Assembly: GCF_020829625.1 (NCBI RefSeq) | Contig: NZ_JAIVFX010000011.1 | Location: 124,001-188,000 of the forward strand | Direction of reading: 5' to 3' | Length of the DNA stretch: 64,000 nucleotides | Source: Nostoc sp. XA010 | GTDB taxonomy: Bacteria > Cyanobacteriota > Cyanobacteriia > Cyanobacteriales > Nostocaceae | Shown here: positions 51,750 to 61,100 of the stretch, in pieces | How the letters are laid out: each line of letters opens with the position of its first letter | How positions within the stretch are numbered: the first letter of the stretch is position 1 | Translations under genes and position numbers: made by a program | The notes under the pieces: generated by a model | Database searches by the model: none | What the model was told of the DNA's origin: nothing | What the model saw: the letters and a program-made list of their open reading frames with translations, nothing else

Positions 51750-54700
51750 CTAGCCTCTAAATAGGTGGTGTAAAGTTTGCAATAATTCTTTGGTCGTATA
51801 CGGTTTTGATAAAACTGCTTGCACATTATCAGCCACTTGAGCAAAGACTTCCATTGAATTCAGACCGCTACAGACAATAATTTGAACCTGCTTGTTCATT
51901 TTTTGTAAGGTGCGAATAGCGGTGATTCCGTCCATCTCCGGCATCACTATATTCATCAATACGGCATTGATTTGATGCTTGTATTTGGCATAGAGTGCGA
52001 TCGCCTCTATACCATTATTGGCAACTAGTATTTTGTAGTTGTGCTTTTCTAAGATGATTGTCGCAATCTCCCGAATTTGGGCTTCATCATCTACAACTAA
52101 AATCAATTCTCCCTCTCCTGAGAGCAGATCGATCTCTTCTATACTGAACGCTTGAGTTGCTTGCACTGCTGGAAAAAACAGGTCAAATTTGCTGCCTCTA
52201 CCAACACTGCTAGACACTTTGATAAAACCATCATGGCTTCTAATAATGCCAAGCACTGTTGAAAGTCCGAGTCCCGTACCTGTGTTGACATCTTTTGTGG
52301 TGAAAAACGGCTCAAAAATTTTATCTAATATATCTGGCGGTATCCCAATCCCGTTATCGGCAACGGTAATCACAATATAATGCCCAACTTTAGCATCGAG
52401 ATTCATTCTGGTATAAGCTTCATCAATAAACTTATTTTCCGCAGAAATCTTGATATTGCCACCATTTGGTAAAGCATCGCGGGCATTTACTACCAGATTC
52501 ATCAGCACTTGATGCAGTTGTGTGGTGTGCCCAGTGACAGCCCAAATGTCTTCTGGGATAACCGTGGAAAATTCAATAGATTTGGGAAATGTCTGTTTAG
52601 CAATTTGGACAATTTCTGAAATCAGGTACTCGACTTGAATAATTGTCGGCTCTCCTTTATATCCTCGCGCAAAGGACAAGATTTGCTTTACTAAAGCTGT
52701 TCCGCGTTTGGCGTTGGTTCCTACAAGTGCCAGCAGTTGCCCAGAACGCTCCTCGTCGTCTTGGAAAAATTTTTCTTGTAGGAATTGAGCCGCGGCCAAA
52801 ATTGGTGTCAATATATTGTTCAAGTCGTGGGCAATACCACCTGCAAGAGTACCAAGACTTTCCAATCGCTGGGTGCGAAGAAACTGCTCTTCGAGTTGTT
52901 TCTTTTCGGTGATGTCAGTGTCAACACTAAGGATAGATTTGGGTTCTCCCTTAGAATCACGCATCAATGTCCAACGGCTTTCTACAACAATTTCCTTACC
53001 GGATTTCGTAACTTTATATAGCTCACCTTGCCACGAGCCATTTTCAATTACGCTTTTTAGCGGTACTTCTAGTTGCTGCTGAGTTGCTGCTAGGTAAAAA
53101 ATCTCCCGGAGGTCTTTTCCTATAACCTCTGGAGAAAGCCAACCATACATCCGCTCTGCACCTTTATTCCAAAATAAGATATGAGACTGGAAATCTCGAA
53201 CTAATATGGCGTCGGTGGCGATATCAAGTAGAGCAGCTTGTTCAAAGATTTTTTGTTCCGCCAGCTTGCGCTCAGTGACATCCTTGTTTGTACCGATTAT
53301 CCTGATTGGCTGACCGACTTCGTTATAGTAGACCTGACCTTTGCAGTTTAACCAGTGTAGGCTGCCGTCGGGCCAGACGACTCGATAATCTGTAGTTGCC
53401 CTTCCTTCCTCAATCATGCGAGGTATACCCGCAGCCACAGTTTCGCGGTCTTCTGGATGGATTAAATTAAGATAATCTTCTATGGTGGGACACAAGGTAG
53501 CGCTCGGTAGACCATAAAGGGGCCCCATATTGGCAGACCAAACACTAGTATTGGCGATCAGGTCGCGATCCCATATACCCATTTGACCAGCTTCCAAAGC
53601 TAAACTCAATCGCGCTTCACTTTCTTGCAGTGACTCTTCGGCTAGTTTTCGTTCGGTGATATCTTCGCCTATACCGCCATAGTACTGAACTTTTCCTTGG
53701 TCATCATAGACAGTAAAGCTCCGATCCCAGATCCAGCGCATCGATCCATCAGGTCGCAAAATTCGATATTCTATTGAAGCTGACTCACCATTAAGCTGTT
53801 GTTTTGCTGCACTGGTTGTTCGCTCGCGATCGTCTGGATGAATGGTGTCTATCCAGGACTCAGGATGCTCCAATAGATATTGGCAAGAGCGACCCCAAAT
53901 TTTTTCATAAGCCGGACTAACATACAAGGTTCGGAATGAATCTGCACTAGCAATCCAAATGACTGCGTGGATATTTTCGGCAATAGTGCGAAATTTCTCC
54001 TCAGTCTGGCGCAGTGAATCTTCTGCCAGTTTGCGCTCGGTGATATCTTCGACAATGCCAGCATAATAGTTAAGTTTTCCTTGCTCATCATAGACAGCAA
54101 AGCCTTGATTCCAAATCCAGCGCACCGATCCATCAGGTCGCAAAATCCGATATTCTACTGAAATAGATTGACTACCACTAAGTAGTTGCTCGATTGATTG
54201 CGTGGCCTGATCGCGATCGTCTGGATGAACCATGTCTACCCAAGATTTTGGCTGCTCAAACAGATCCTGGATAGATCGACCCCAAATGTTCTCATAAGCA
54301 GGACTAATGTACAAGGGGTCAAATGAATCTGGGCTACCAATCCAGATCATTGCGTGGGTGTTTTCGGAAAAAGTCCGAAATTTCTTCTCGCTTTGGCGCA
54401 GTGCTGCTTCTGCAAGTTGGCGTTCATGTAGCGCCGCTTGCTGTTCGGTAATATCTCTGCCTTTTGCCACTCGTTGTTCTAACTCATGGTTTCCTTGGCA
54501 CAGTGATTCCTTTGCCTGTTGGCGTTCGCTAATATCGCAGAGTAACCATCGCCAACCAACTTGCTTACCCTGTGAATCGTACATGGCAGCCCCTCTAATG
54601 CTACCTGGAAAAGCTTTACCTTGCCGTGGTTTTAGGTAAACTTCCCACTTTTGTTGCTGCTGCGGATTATTTAGTCGAATAGTAAAAGTCTGGCGGTCTT

Positions 54701-55601
54701 GGTGAGCAATAAATAAAATTAATGGTTTGTTTACTAAATATTTTTGGCGGACAGCCAGCAATGTTGCTGCTGCTCGGTTAGCCTCTTGGATAATACCTGC
54801 TGTATCAGTGACCAAGTAAGCATCTGGAGCGAACTCAAATAAATCTTGGTAACGCTGGCGCTCCAATTCTACTAGCTCACGGGCAATGGTCAACTCTTGA
54901 TTTTGTTCGCGCAGTTCTTCTTCTACTACTTGGAGTTCTTCGAGGGCTAGCTGAAGTTCTTGATTAACTTGCATGATTTCAGCCGATTGTGCCTCAACCC
55001 ATACTTTTAAGTTATTTTGAGTTTGGTGGCTGACTTGTTCTATCTCTGTGTGCTGATTAACCTGTCTGGATTCATCTTTGGGTTTTTGTAAATATTGCTG
55101 CAAGCCTTCAACAACCCCAACCATTTTTACCAGGTCAAAGGCTTGTAATAAGCTAGTCTCAGTAATGATTCCTTGCAATTGTCCGCGATCATCCAAAACG
55201 GGCAAATAATGAGTCTGATGCTGACGCAATAACGATAAGGCAATGAAAATATCCTGAGAATCTGATTGTCTAAGTGTAACCACTGGCTGCGTCATCACTT
55301 GTGCGATCGTCACCGTGGATAAGTCCATTCCAGAAGCTATAAGTCTAACTACATCTTTTTCAGTAAAAATGCCTAATAAATTTACTCCCTCCACAACCAA
55401 GACACAACCTGTTAATGGTTGATTGACGGGGTTTAAATCCAATGAAAAATTTAAGTTTGTAGGTGCATAATTACTACATTTTTCCTGGTTCATCAAGAAG
55501 ATAGCTTCGACTACAAAACTATCTGGCTTAATCGTTAAGGGAGAACGATTAATGACATTATTTAAGCTTGGTATGTTAATCAGTCGATCGTTGAATCGCA
55601 T
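51750..55601 (-). CDS. Hybrid sensor histidine kinase: CBS pair, multiple PAS, kinase, receiver
   Basis: A large soluble hybrid kinase (1283 residues from ATG 55601). In order: two CBS motifs (about residues 15-160, with VTLRQSDSQDIFIALSLLRQ), a coiled coil, five PAS/PAC units (DITERKLAEESL repeats), a HisKA domain with LGTLAGGIAHDLNNILTPIL, and a HATPase domain (LMNLVVNARDALPNGG, VADNGIGIPPDILDKIFEPF, GTGLGLSTVLGI). A C-terminal receiver follows. In the receiver the phospho-acceptor Asp is replaced by Asn (LMNIVMPEMDG, codon 51951-51953). The start at 55652 is a TTG without a ribosome binding site and was not used. Signal unknown; CBS domains suggest an adenylate ligand. Confidence 0.93.
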   Translation of the reverse strand: MRFNDRLINIPSLNNVINRSPLTIKPDSFVVEAIFLMNQEKCSNYAPTNLNFSLDLNPVNQPLTGCVLVVEGVNLLGIFTEKDVVRLIASGMDLSTVTIAQVMTQPVVTLRQSDSQDIFIALSLLRQHQTHYLPVLDDRGQLQGIITETSLLQAFDLVKMVGVVEGLQQYLQKPKDESRQVNQHTEIEQVSHQTQNNLKVWVEAQSAEIMQVNQELQLALEELQVVEEELREQNQELTIARELVELERQRYQDLFEFAPDAYLVTDTAGIIQEANRAAATLLAVRQKYLVNKPLILFIAHQDRQTFTIRLNNPQQQQKWEVYLKPRQGKAFPGSIRGAAMYDSQGKQVGWRWLLCDISERQQAKESLCQGNHELEQRVAKGRDITEQQAALHERQLAEAALRQSEKKFRTFSENTHAMIWIGSPDSFDPLYISPAYENIWGRSIQDLFEQPKSWVDMVHPDDRDQATQSIEQLLSGSQSISVEYRILRPDGSVRWIWNQGFAVYDEQGKLNYYAGIVEDITERKLAEDSLRQTEEKFRTIAENIHAVIWIASADSFRTLYVSPAYEKIWGRSCQYLLEHPESWIDTIHPDDRERTTSAAKQQLNGESASIEYRILRPDGSMRWIWDRSFTVYDDQGKVQYYGGIGEDITERKLAEESLQESEARLSLALEAGQMGIWDRDLIANTSVWSANMGPLYGLPSATLCPTIEDYLNLIHPEDRETVAAGIPRMIEEGRATTDYRVVWPDGSLHWLNCKGQVYYNEVGQPIRIIGTNKDVTERKLAEQKIFEQAALLDIATDAILVRDFQSHILFWNKGAERMYGWLSPEVIGKDLREIFYLAATQQQLEVPLKSVIENGSWQGELYKVTKSGKEIVVESRWTLMRDSKGEPKSILSVDTDITEKKQLEEQFLRTQRLESLGTLAGGIAHDLNNILTPILAAAQFLQEKFFQDDEERSGQLLALVGTNAKRGTALVKQILSFARGYKGEPTIIQVEYLISEIVQIAKQTFPKSIEFSTVIPEDIWAVTGHTTQLHQVLMNLVVNARDALPNGGNIKISAENKFIDEAYTRMNLDAKVGHYIVITVADNGIGIPPDILDKIFEPFFTTKDVNTGTGLGLSTVLGIIRSHDGFIKVSSSVGRGSKFDLFFPAVQATQAFSIEEIDLLSGEGELILVVDDEAQIREIATIILEKHNYKILVANNGIEAIALYAKYKHQINAVLMNIVMPEMDGITAIRTLQKMNKQVQIIVCSGLNSMEVFAQVADNVQAVLSKPYTTKELLQTLHHLFRG

Positions 55602-56930
55602 GGTTAATTTGTCAGTTTTTATGATCTTTCTGATATCAAAACGAATTAGCAAAAGCTAGCAAAAGGCAGAGGAAGCAAACTGTTGAAAATCAGCGATGAT
55701 TTTTGGTACTATCAACTGCCACTCAAGTATCAATCAACTATCTTGATTGATATACCTTGCAAAAATTAGAAGACCTAATACAAGGGGTATAACACAAGTT
55801 ACTAACTACAGCAGGAAGTAGATATAATTACAGAGTTGCCAAACTTATTTTATTGTCAAATTAAAGATAGTAAATCATCTTTCTCAAGAGATTAACTTAA
55901 TTGATGATCTTGATAGTTTTGTTAGTGTGAAATCTTTGAAATTAATTGATGAGTTTAAATATTAAACCCTTGTTTCCTAACGTCGCCAGAAAGGTTGTAC
56001 TTTCGGTTGTTTTGTTGAAGGAGGCAGTTCTTGCTGGAGAAGCAAATCATACCAATTCACAATTCGCAATGACGCTCGTTCCTCTCTACGAGACGCTGCG
56101 CGAACGCTAACGCAATTCGCAATTAAAAAACTTAGATGCAGCAAGGCTTTCAGGGTTTACATCTGCATCAAATTTTTCGTGAAATGGTATCATCAAAGGG
56201 TCAAAACGATGGTGTCTACGAGTATCACCCATCCCTTGCGCGTCTTTATTAGGGAAAGGGCATCGGTGAGAAGTAAAGAGGATTTGACTTAGTTTATTCT
56301 ATTTAGCAGGTGGCAACCACAAGTAAGGCTGCTCTCAAATCCCCCATTTCTAGTTATACAAATTTATATATTTATATAAAGATAATTTAAGGAGCTTCTG
56401 AAGAGACATAACAATTTCAATTGATTAGTGAAAATTCGCGGTGTCCAAATTCCGGGCTTCTTAGAGAAGTCAGAGATATAAATTTTTACGAATGATTCAG
56501 GGCTACTATGGCTAAATAACAATCCGATTTTATTTTTGAGCTTATTTACGTGGTGCGCGTTCGCGTTAGCGTCTCTGAAACAGAAGCCTCTCCATTAGGA
56601 GAAGCGTCTCGCAGAGAAGCGCAGCGCAAGCGCGATAGGCGGGTAGTAGGCTTGCCGTGAGCGTAGCCAAACGGGAGTAGGGAATCAGCCCTTTCGAGTT
56701 GAGGGCGAGTTTTTTCAAAAATCAAAGAGGAGTCCTATAGCTTTGATGCTATTACTTAAGAAATATGTATAAATCATACGAGATTATTAAATGTTTCAAA
56801 TTCCCTCACAAGTTCCTCATATTTAAAGACTATAGTCAAAATATAAACACATCGTTTTAAATACCTACGGGCTTGTCAAGTGGCTACCCCGATTTGCGAT
56901 AAAACTTTTATTAACAGGATTTGAGAAAAT
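55602..56930. other. Long non-coding stretch with gene debris and dispersed repeats
   Basis: About 1.3 kb without an intact gene. A decayed fragment lies at 56107-56298. Dispersed repeats lie at 56076-56115 (GAGACGCTGCGCGAACGCTA) and, as a cluster, at 56555-56690 (GCGCGTTCGCGTTAGCGTCT, GAGAAGCGCAGCGCAAGCGC, GAGCGTAGCCAAACGGGAG). The rest is AT-rich. The last 150 nt probably hold the promoter of the gene at 56931. Confidence 0.55.
56107..56298 (-). pseudogene. Decayed coding fragment, family unknown
   Basis: About 63 codons stay open without a start codon near the beginning, reading SHRCPFPNKDAQGMGDTRRH, then RFDPLMIPFHEKFDADVNPE. The composition looks protein-like, but the frame runs into a dispersed repeat at its 3' end. 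I do not recognise the family. Confidence 0.3.
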
Positions 56931-57182
56931 ATGAATTACTGCCCTTGCTGCTCAAGCCTACTTTTAGAACATGTACGCGCTGGAGAAAGTTACTGGTTTT
57001 GTCGCCACTGCTGGCAAGAAATGCCTGTTTATAATCTGAACCAATCCAGTTCATTTACCGAGGCTGTCACGGCAAAAATACCTACAAAGGCTCAACAAGA
57101 AAAACGTAGAAATACTACTGTTTACGCTAGCCAATGGCAATCTATCACAGAATGGATAGGGGTAGAAGAATTGTCTGCCTAA
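56931..57182 (+). CDS. Small zinc-ribbon-like cyanobacterial protein
   Basis: An 83-residue protein with two Cys pairs near its N-terminus, MNYCPCCSSLLLEHV and WFCRHCWQEMP, which could bind one zinc (C-x2-C...C-x2-C). The C-terminal half is Lys/Thr/Gln-rich and ends SITEWIGVEEL. The start is the ATG at 56931. The role is unknown. It stands alone in a non-coding region. Confidence 0.7.
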   Translation: MNYCPCCSSLLLEHVRAGESYWFCRHCWQEMPVYNLNQSSSFTEAVTAKIPTKAQQEKRRNTTVYASQWQSITEWIGVEELSA

Positions 57183-57591
57183 TCCTAAGTAACTGGAATT
57201 GCTTTAGTATAATTTTTTCTTGATTCCACCAATCAATCGTCATAAAATGCCAGGCTGTGGATCTCCCATGAGGTATTACCTGACACAACAATTTATCGGG
57301 GGGTTGGGGGAATCAAAAGCCAGTGGGGCAACTCTAGAAGACTTGTGTATGCCACCGTAGCTTGCTTAAAAGAGAGTTTACAAGTCAGGAAACCGCAAGG
57401 GCGCAGTAGCTCTCCAGCCTACGCAGTTTAAGATTTTTGGCGCTAGCCCAAGCGTATTACTTTATAAATAACCTCTAATAATCTCTTGTTTATAACCCTC
57501 AACTTAATTCGAGAGTTTTTTATAAAAAATGAATTTCTAATTTTAATTTTATTGAGATGCTGCTAATAAGGTTCAGCTTTTAAATGCAGCC
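57183..57591. other. Spacer between convergent small genes
   Basis: It contains GC-rich repeat-like pieces (GGGGGGTTGGGGGAAT near 57298, GGAAACCGCAAGGGCGCAGT near 57388) and AT-rich flanks. No gene or RNA is recognised. Confidence 0.4.
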
Positions 57592-57813
57592 TCAATCGTC
57601 TTCCCAAGATTCGTGGTTCAGGAGATCGATAATTCTATCTCTGAGTAAAAATTCGTTTTTTTCTAACTCAAGTTCAAAATTAACCCAGTCACAACGAGGA
57701 ATATATTTACAGAGGGTATAAATTGACTGCTGACGGTTAACAAGTCTCTTTTTAACAAGTTGCAGTGCTTCTTGCTTGATAAGCTCGATGTCGTATTTAA
57801 CCCTAGTATTCAT
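57592..57813 (-). CDS. DUF4327-like small protein
   Basis: A 73-residue protein from ATG 57813 (MNTRVKYDIELIKQEALQLV), chosen because GGAACGAG lies 5 nt upstream; the frame opens 21 nt earlier. It continues NRQQSIYTLCKYIPRCDWVN and ends ELEKNEFLLRDRIIDLLNHE, SWEDD. This matches my memory of the cyanobacterial DUF4327 family, of unknown function. It has two cysteines and a helical, acidic C-terminus. Confidence 0.8.
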   Translation of the reverse strand: MNTRVKYDIELIKQEALQLVKKRLVNRQQSIYTLCKYIPRCDWVNFELELEKNEFLLRDRIIDLLNHESWEDD

Positions 57814-58271
57814 AGCTCGTTCCTTTGTTTTCAATCAAGGAATTAAAAATAACAACAATATAGGATTACTATTTGATTTTTTAAAAAATTAGGTACTGTA
57901 GGGTGCGTTAAGATGGAATCCGTAATGCACGATTCGTAAGGATTTGATGTCGTACTTTTGCAGCTACATATCCTACCTATCTTTTTAAAAATCGAATAGT
58001 AGTCGTATAGTTGCTTTGACTCTACCTTAAACTTATCAAATAAAACTGGCGAGAGTTGTGAAGAATCAAGACATTAATTTTTGCTGTAAGTAAGAGATAT
58101 TATTAAGATACTCTTTGAGTTACTAAGTTTACCCCCTCTCTAGAGAGATTCTTGCAGAATAAGAAGGTTGGCATACCAAGCTGTAAACACCAAGAGAGGG
58201 TGTAGATGCTCTCTAGGCGACTCGCTAAAAGGTAGGCTAGGGTAAATAACATTCTCCAAAAAACTTATACT
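57814..58271. other. Divergent spacer
   Basis: About 460 nt upstream of both neighbours. A common Nostoc-type dispersed sequence (GTAGGGTGCGTTAAGATGGA) is near 57899. No promoter could be fixed; the last 100 nt before 58272 include GGCGACTCGCTAAAAGG and AT-rich DNA. Confidence 0.4.
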
Positions 58272-59504
58272 ATGCTTTTGAATCTTGATAAAGTTCGGCA
58301 ATATTTTCCCGCCCTAGCTGGTGAATGGACTTTTTTTGATAATGCTGGCGGCTCACAAACCCTGAAAAAAGTAGTAGATAGAATTAGCGAATTTCTCCTG
58401 AGTTCTGATGTTCAGTTGGGAGCTTCTTATGCAGTTTCTCAACTTGCAGGAGAACGATTGGCTTTAGCAACTAGGGGAATGGCTACTTTCATTAACGCCA
58501 ATTCTTATAAAGAAGTGGTTATGGGCCCATCTACTACAATGATGTTGAAAGTTCTTTCTATTTGTCTTGGTCAAACCTTTACACCTGGCGATGAAATTAT
58601 TGTTACTAATTGTGACCATGAGGCCAATATTGGTGCTTGGGTGGCTCTGGAAAAACAAGGAATGAAGGTTAAAGTGTGGCAAATTCGCCCAGATAGCTTG
58701 GAACTTCATTTAGCAGATTTAGAATTATTGATGAGTCAGCGTACAAAACTAGTAGCTTTGACTCATGCTTCTAATGTTCTGGGAACCATCAATCCTATCA
58801 AAGAAATTGCTGCATTTGTACACGATCGCAATGCGATGATTTGTGTGGATGGTGTAGCTTATGCACCCCACAGGTTAGTTGATGTCCAAGATTTGGATGT
58901 TGATTTCTATGCTTTGAGTTGTTATAAAGTTTACGGGCCACATCATGCTTTACTTTATGGCAAAGAAGAACATTTATTAAGATTACCTGGTCTTAATCAT
59001 TATTTTATTGACCAGACAGATATACCTTATAAATTTCAGTTAGGGAATGTCAATTTTGAATTAAGTTATGGAATGTTGGGTTTATGCGATTATCTAAGTG
59101 AATTAGCAAAACTGCACTACGGCGATCAAACTGCACCTGATTTGAGAAATCAAATGGTGCAAGCGTTTGATTTAATTAGCATACATGAAGAACATATTAG
59201 CGATCGCCTCTTAAATTACCTCAACAGTAAGTCTAATGTGCGAGTGATTGGTCAATCAAAAGCTGATCGTAAATCCCGTGTGCCAACTATATCTTTTGTA
59301 GTAGATGGAATGAATAGCTCAACCATTCCGGCAAAAATTGACCAACATTATATTGCGATTCGCTACGGTGACTTTTATGCTAAACGGCTGATTGAATACC
59401 TGGGTTTAGCGTCGCAAGGTGGAATAGTCAGGGTGAGTATGGTGCATTACAACACCCTTGAAGAAGTTAACAGTTTGATTGAGGCTTTTGAGCAGGTATT
59501 TTAA
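58272..59504 (+). CDS. Cysteine desulfurase-like class-V aminotransferase
   Basis: A 410-residue PLP enzyme of the class-V aminotransferase fold. FFDNAGGSQTLKKVVDRISEF, GPSTTMMLKVLSICLG, VTNCDHEANIGAWVALEKQG, ALTHASNVLGTINPIKEI and VDGVAYAPHRLVDVQDLDVDF are clear. The PLP lysine lies in YALSCYKVYGPHHALLYG. The group is usually annotated cysteine desulfurase-like (TIGR01976 type), related to CsdA/SufS but with no proven substrate. No suf genes are nearby. Its stop overlaps that of convergent moeA by 3-4 nt. Confidence 0.88.
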   Translation: MLLNLDKVRQYFPALAGEWTFFDNAGGSQTLKKVVDRISEFLLSSDVQLGASYAVSQLAGERLALATRGMATFINANSYKEVVMGPSTTMMLKVLSICLGQTFTPGDEIIVTNCDHEANIGAWVALEKQGMKVKVWQIRPDSLELHLADLELLMSQRTKLVALTHASNVLGTINPIKEIAAFVHDRNAMICVDGVAYAPHRLVDVQDLDVDFYALSCYKVYGPHHALLYGKEEHLLRLPGLNHYFIDQTDIPYKFQLGNVNFELSYGMLGLCDYLSELAKLHYGDQTAPDLRNQMVQAFDLISIHEEHISDRLLNYLNSKSNVRVIGQSKADRKSRVPTISFVVDGMNSSTIPAKIDQHYIAIRYGDFYAKRLIEYLGLASQGGIVRVSMVHYNTLEEVNSLIEAFEQVF

Positions 59505-60763
59505 CCGTTATTAAGCTGCAAAACTTGCACCTCTTCTTGTGGGTAAACTAATGTTTTACCCACCGGAAGAACAGCTAAAGCGTTGGTTTGAGCTAAATTA
59601 ATTAAATTGCCGGAACTTTGACTACCATCAGCTTGATAAAATTCGTAAACTCCATCAATTAAATGCAATTTACCCCAAAGGTAAGTTTCGCGTTTGCCAT
59701 TTGATCGCAACTCATGATGCGATCGCACTTTCAAAAACACTGGTTCCCAACCTTCAATAATTCCCGAAAGTTTCTTAATTGCTGGTAGCACAAACCGCCA
59801 AAATGTCACCAATACAGCAGCAGGGTTTCCTGGTAAACCAAAGTAGAGTGGGGAGTGGGTAGAGACGCGATTAATCGCGTCTCTACTGGGGAGTGTGGCG
59901 ACGGTGAGGGGTTTACCTGGCCTCATTTCTACAGCCCGAATATGGATTTTTGCTTTTAGTGACTCTAGAATTTTATCAACATAGTCATAATCTCCTACTG
60001 AGACACCACCAGAAGAGAGAACTATATCAGCGATCGCAATGGCATGGGCAATAACTTTCTCCAGAGCAATTGGATCATCTTTGACTATGCCTAAAAGTAT
60101 TGGTTCTGCGCCACTTTGTCTCACCAAAGCTGCTAGCGCATACTGATTAGAATCCACAATTTGCCCTGGTTGCAACGGTTGATCAACTGTCATCAACTCA
60201 TCACCAGTGGAAAAAATTGCCACACGCGGACGGCGGTAAACACTTAATTGTGAACATTGTGCTGCTGCCAATACGGCAATTTCTGGAGCATTTAACTTAA
60301 TTCCTGCTGGTAGTAATTGTGTTCCAGATTGATAAAAAGATGCTTTGTGTCTGACAAATTCTTGCGGTTTTGGCGCATCCAGAATAAATACACGGTTTTC
60401 CTCGCGGCGTGTCTTTTCTTGCATGACTACAGTATCCGCACCTGCTGGGATCACTGCACCTGTGAAAATCCGCGCGGCTTGTCCTGCTTGAATTGTAGAC
60501 TTGGACTGATACCCAGCCGGAATATCTTCAACAATTTCTAAAACGGCTGGGTTTTTGCTGCTATGCTGTACATCTTCATAGCGAACTGCGTAGCCATCCA
60601 TTGCCGAATTATCCCAATGGGGAAAATCTAGCGGACTGGTGACAGGTACTGCCAAAATCCGACTATCTGCTACTAATAAATTGACAACTTCTGTATCACG
60701 CTGATGATCCAACGGTTGTACTAAATTTAAAATAATTGTTTGTGCATCGCTGACTGATACCAT
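59501..60763 (-). CDS. moeA: Molybdopterin molybdenumtransferase
   Basis: MoeA inserts molybdate into adenylated molybdopterin to make Moco. The 420 residues show FPHWDNSAMDGYAVRYEDV, IPAGYQSKSTIQAGQAARIF, TGAVIPAGADTVVMQE, IFSTGDELMTV, SSGGVSVGDYDYVDKIL and YFGLPGNPAAVLVTFWRF. Between VATL and PLYFGLPGNP lies an extra stretch of about 12 residues (PSRDAINRVSTHS) encoded by a dispersed palindrome at 59860-59885 and its GGGGAGTG flanks. The gene is still in frame. It converges on the desulfurase-like gene. Confidence 0.94.
   Translation of the reverse strand: MVSVSDAQTIILNLVQPLDHQRDTEVVNLLVADSRILAVPVTSPLDFPHWDNSAMDGYAVRYEDVQHSSKNPAVLEIVEDIPAGYQSKSTIQAGQAARIFTGAVIPAGADTVVMQEKTRREENRVFILDAPKPQEFVRHKASFYQSGTQLLPAGIKLNAPEIAVLAAAQCSQLSVYRRPRVAIFSTGDELMTVDQPLQPGQIVDSNQYALAALVRQSGAEPILLGIVKDDPIALEKVIAHAIAIADIVLSSGGVSVGDYDYVDKILESLKAKIHIRAVEMRPGKPLTVATLPSRDAINRVSTHSPLYFGLPGNPAAVLVTFWRFVLPAIKKLSGIIEGWEPVFLKVRSHHELRSNGKRETYLWGKLHLIDGVYEFYQADGSQSSGNLINLAQTNALAVLPVGKTLVYPQEEVQVLQLNNG
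59860..59885. repeat. 26-bp perfect palindrome inside moeA
   Basis: Half-site TAGAGACGCGATT joined to its exact complement, flanked on both sides by TGGGGAGTG (59849-59857 and 59887-59895). The same palindrome occurs downstream of leader-peptide gene 2 (19352-19381). In moeA it reads as coding sequence. Confidence 0.9.
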
Positions 60764-60804
60764 AGCGATCGCCTCCGAGTTTTTTTATGCCTTTGACCAA
60801 TTTT

Positions 60805-60895
60805 AGGACTTATGCACAAATAACGGAAAATCGAACCACAGAGGCACAGAGAACACGGAGTAATAAGAGTTTGAGAGATATTTTGCGTAAGTCCT
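60805..60895. mobile_element. MITE-like element, 91 bp
   Basis: The terminal inverted repeats are AGGACTTATGCACAAA (60805-60820) and TTTTGCGTAAGTCCT (60881-60895). The core has GAACCACAGAGGCACAGAGA and ACACGGAGTAATAAGAG. It is related to the elements at 33315 and 60941, the latter in opposite orientation. It lies in the moeA leader. No coding capacity. Confidence 0.75.
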
Positions 60896-60940
60896 GAATA
60901 TTTCTCAAAAACAGAATGAAAGCTCAAGTCATATCAGTTA

Positions 60941-61069
60941 AGGGACTTCCAAATAAAAAAATGTTCCAAAACTGACGCAAAAACTCTTTCTATTCCTTCT
61001 CTCTCTGTGTTCTCTGTGTCTCTGTGGTTCGTTCGTTTATTTGGATATATTTATTTCTTGGAAGTCCCT
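60941..61069. mobile_element. MITE-like element, about 129 bp
   Basis: Perfect 12-bp terminal inverted repeats AGGGACTTCCAA (60941-60952) and TTGGAAGTCCCT (61058-61069). The core, TTCTCTGTGTCTCTGTGGTT read on the plus strand, is the inverted form of the core in the element at 60805. TA-rich flanks are consistent with TA target sites. Confidence 0.8.
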
Positions 61070-61100
61070 AAAAATTAATAACTGTTCACTGTTCACTGAT

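Noticed and set aside
51500..51844. 114-codon frame between susA and the hybrid kinase
   Set aside because: It overlaps the end of the kinase gene and reads through low-complexity and heptamer repeats.
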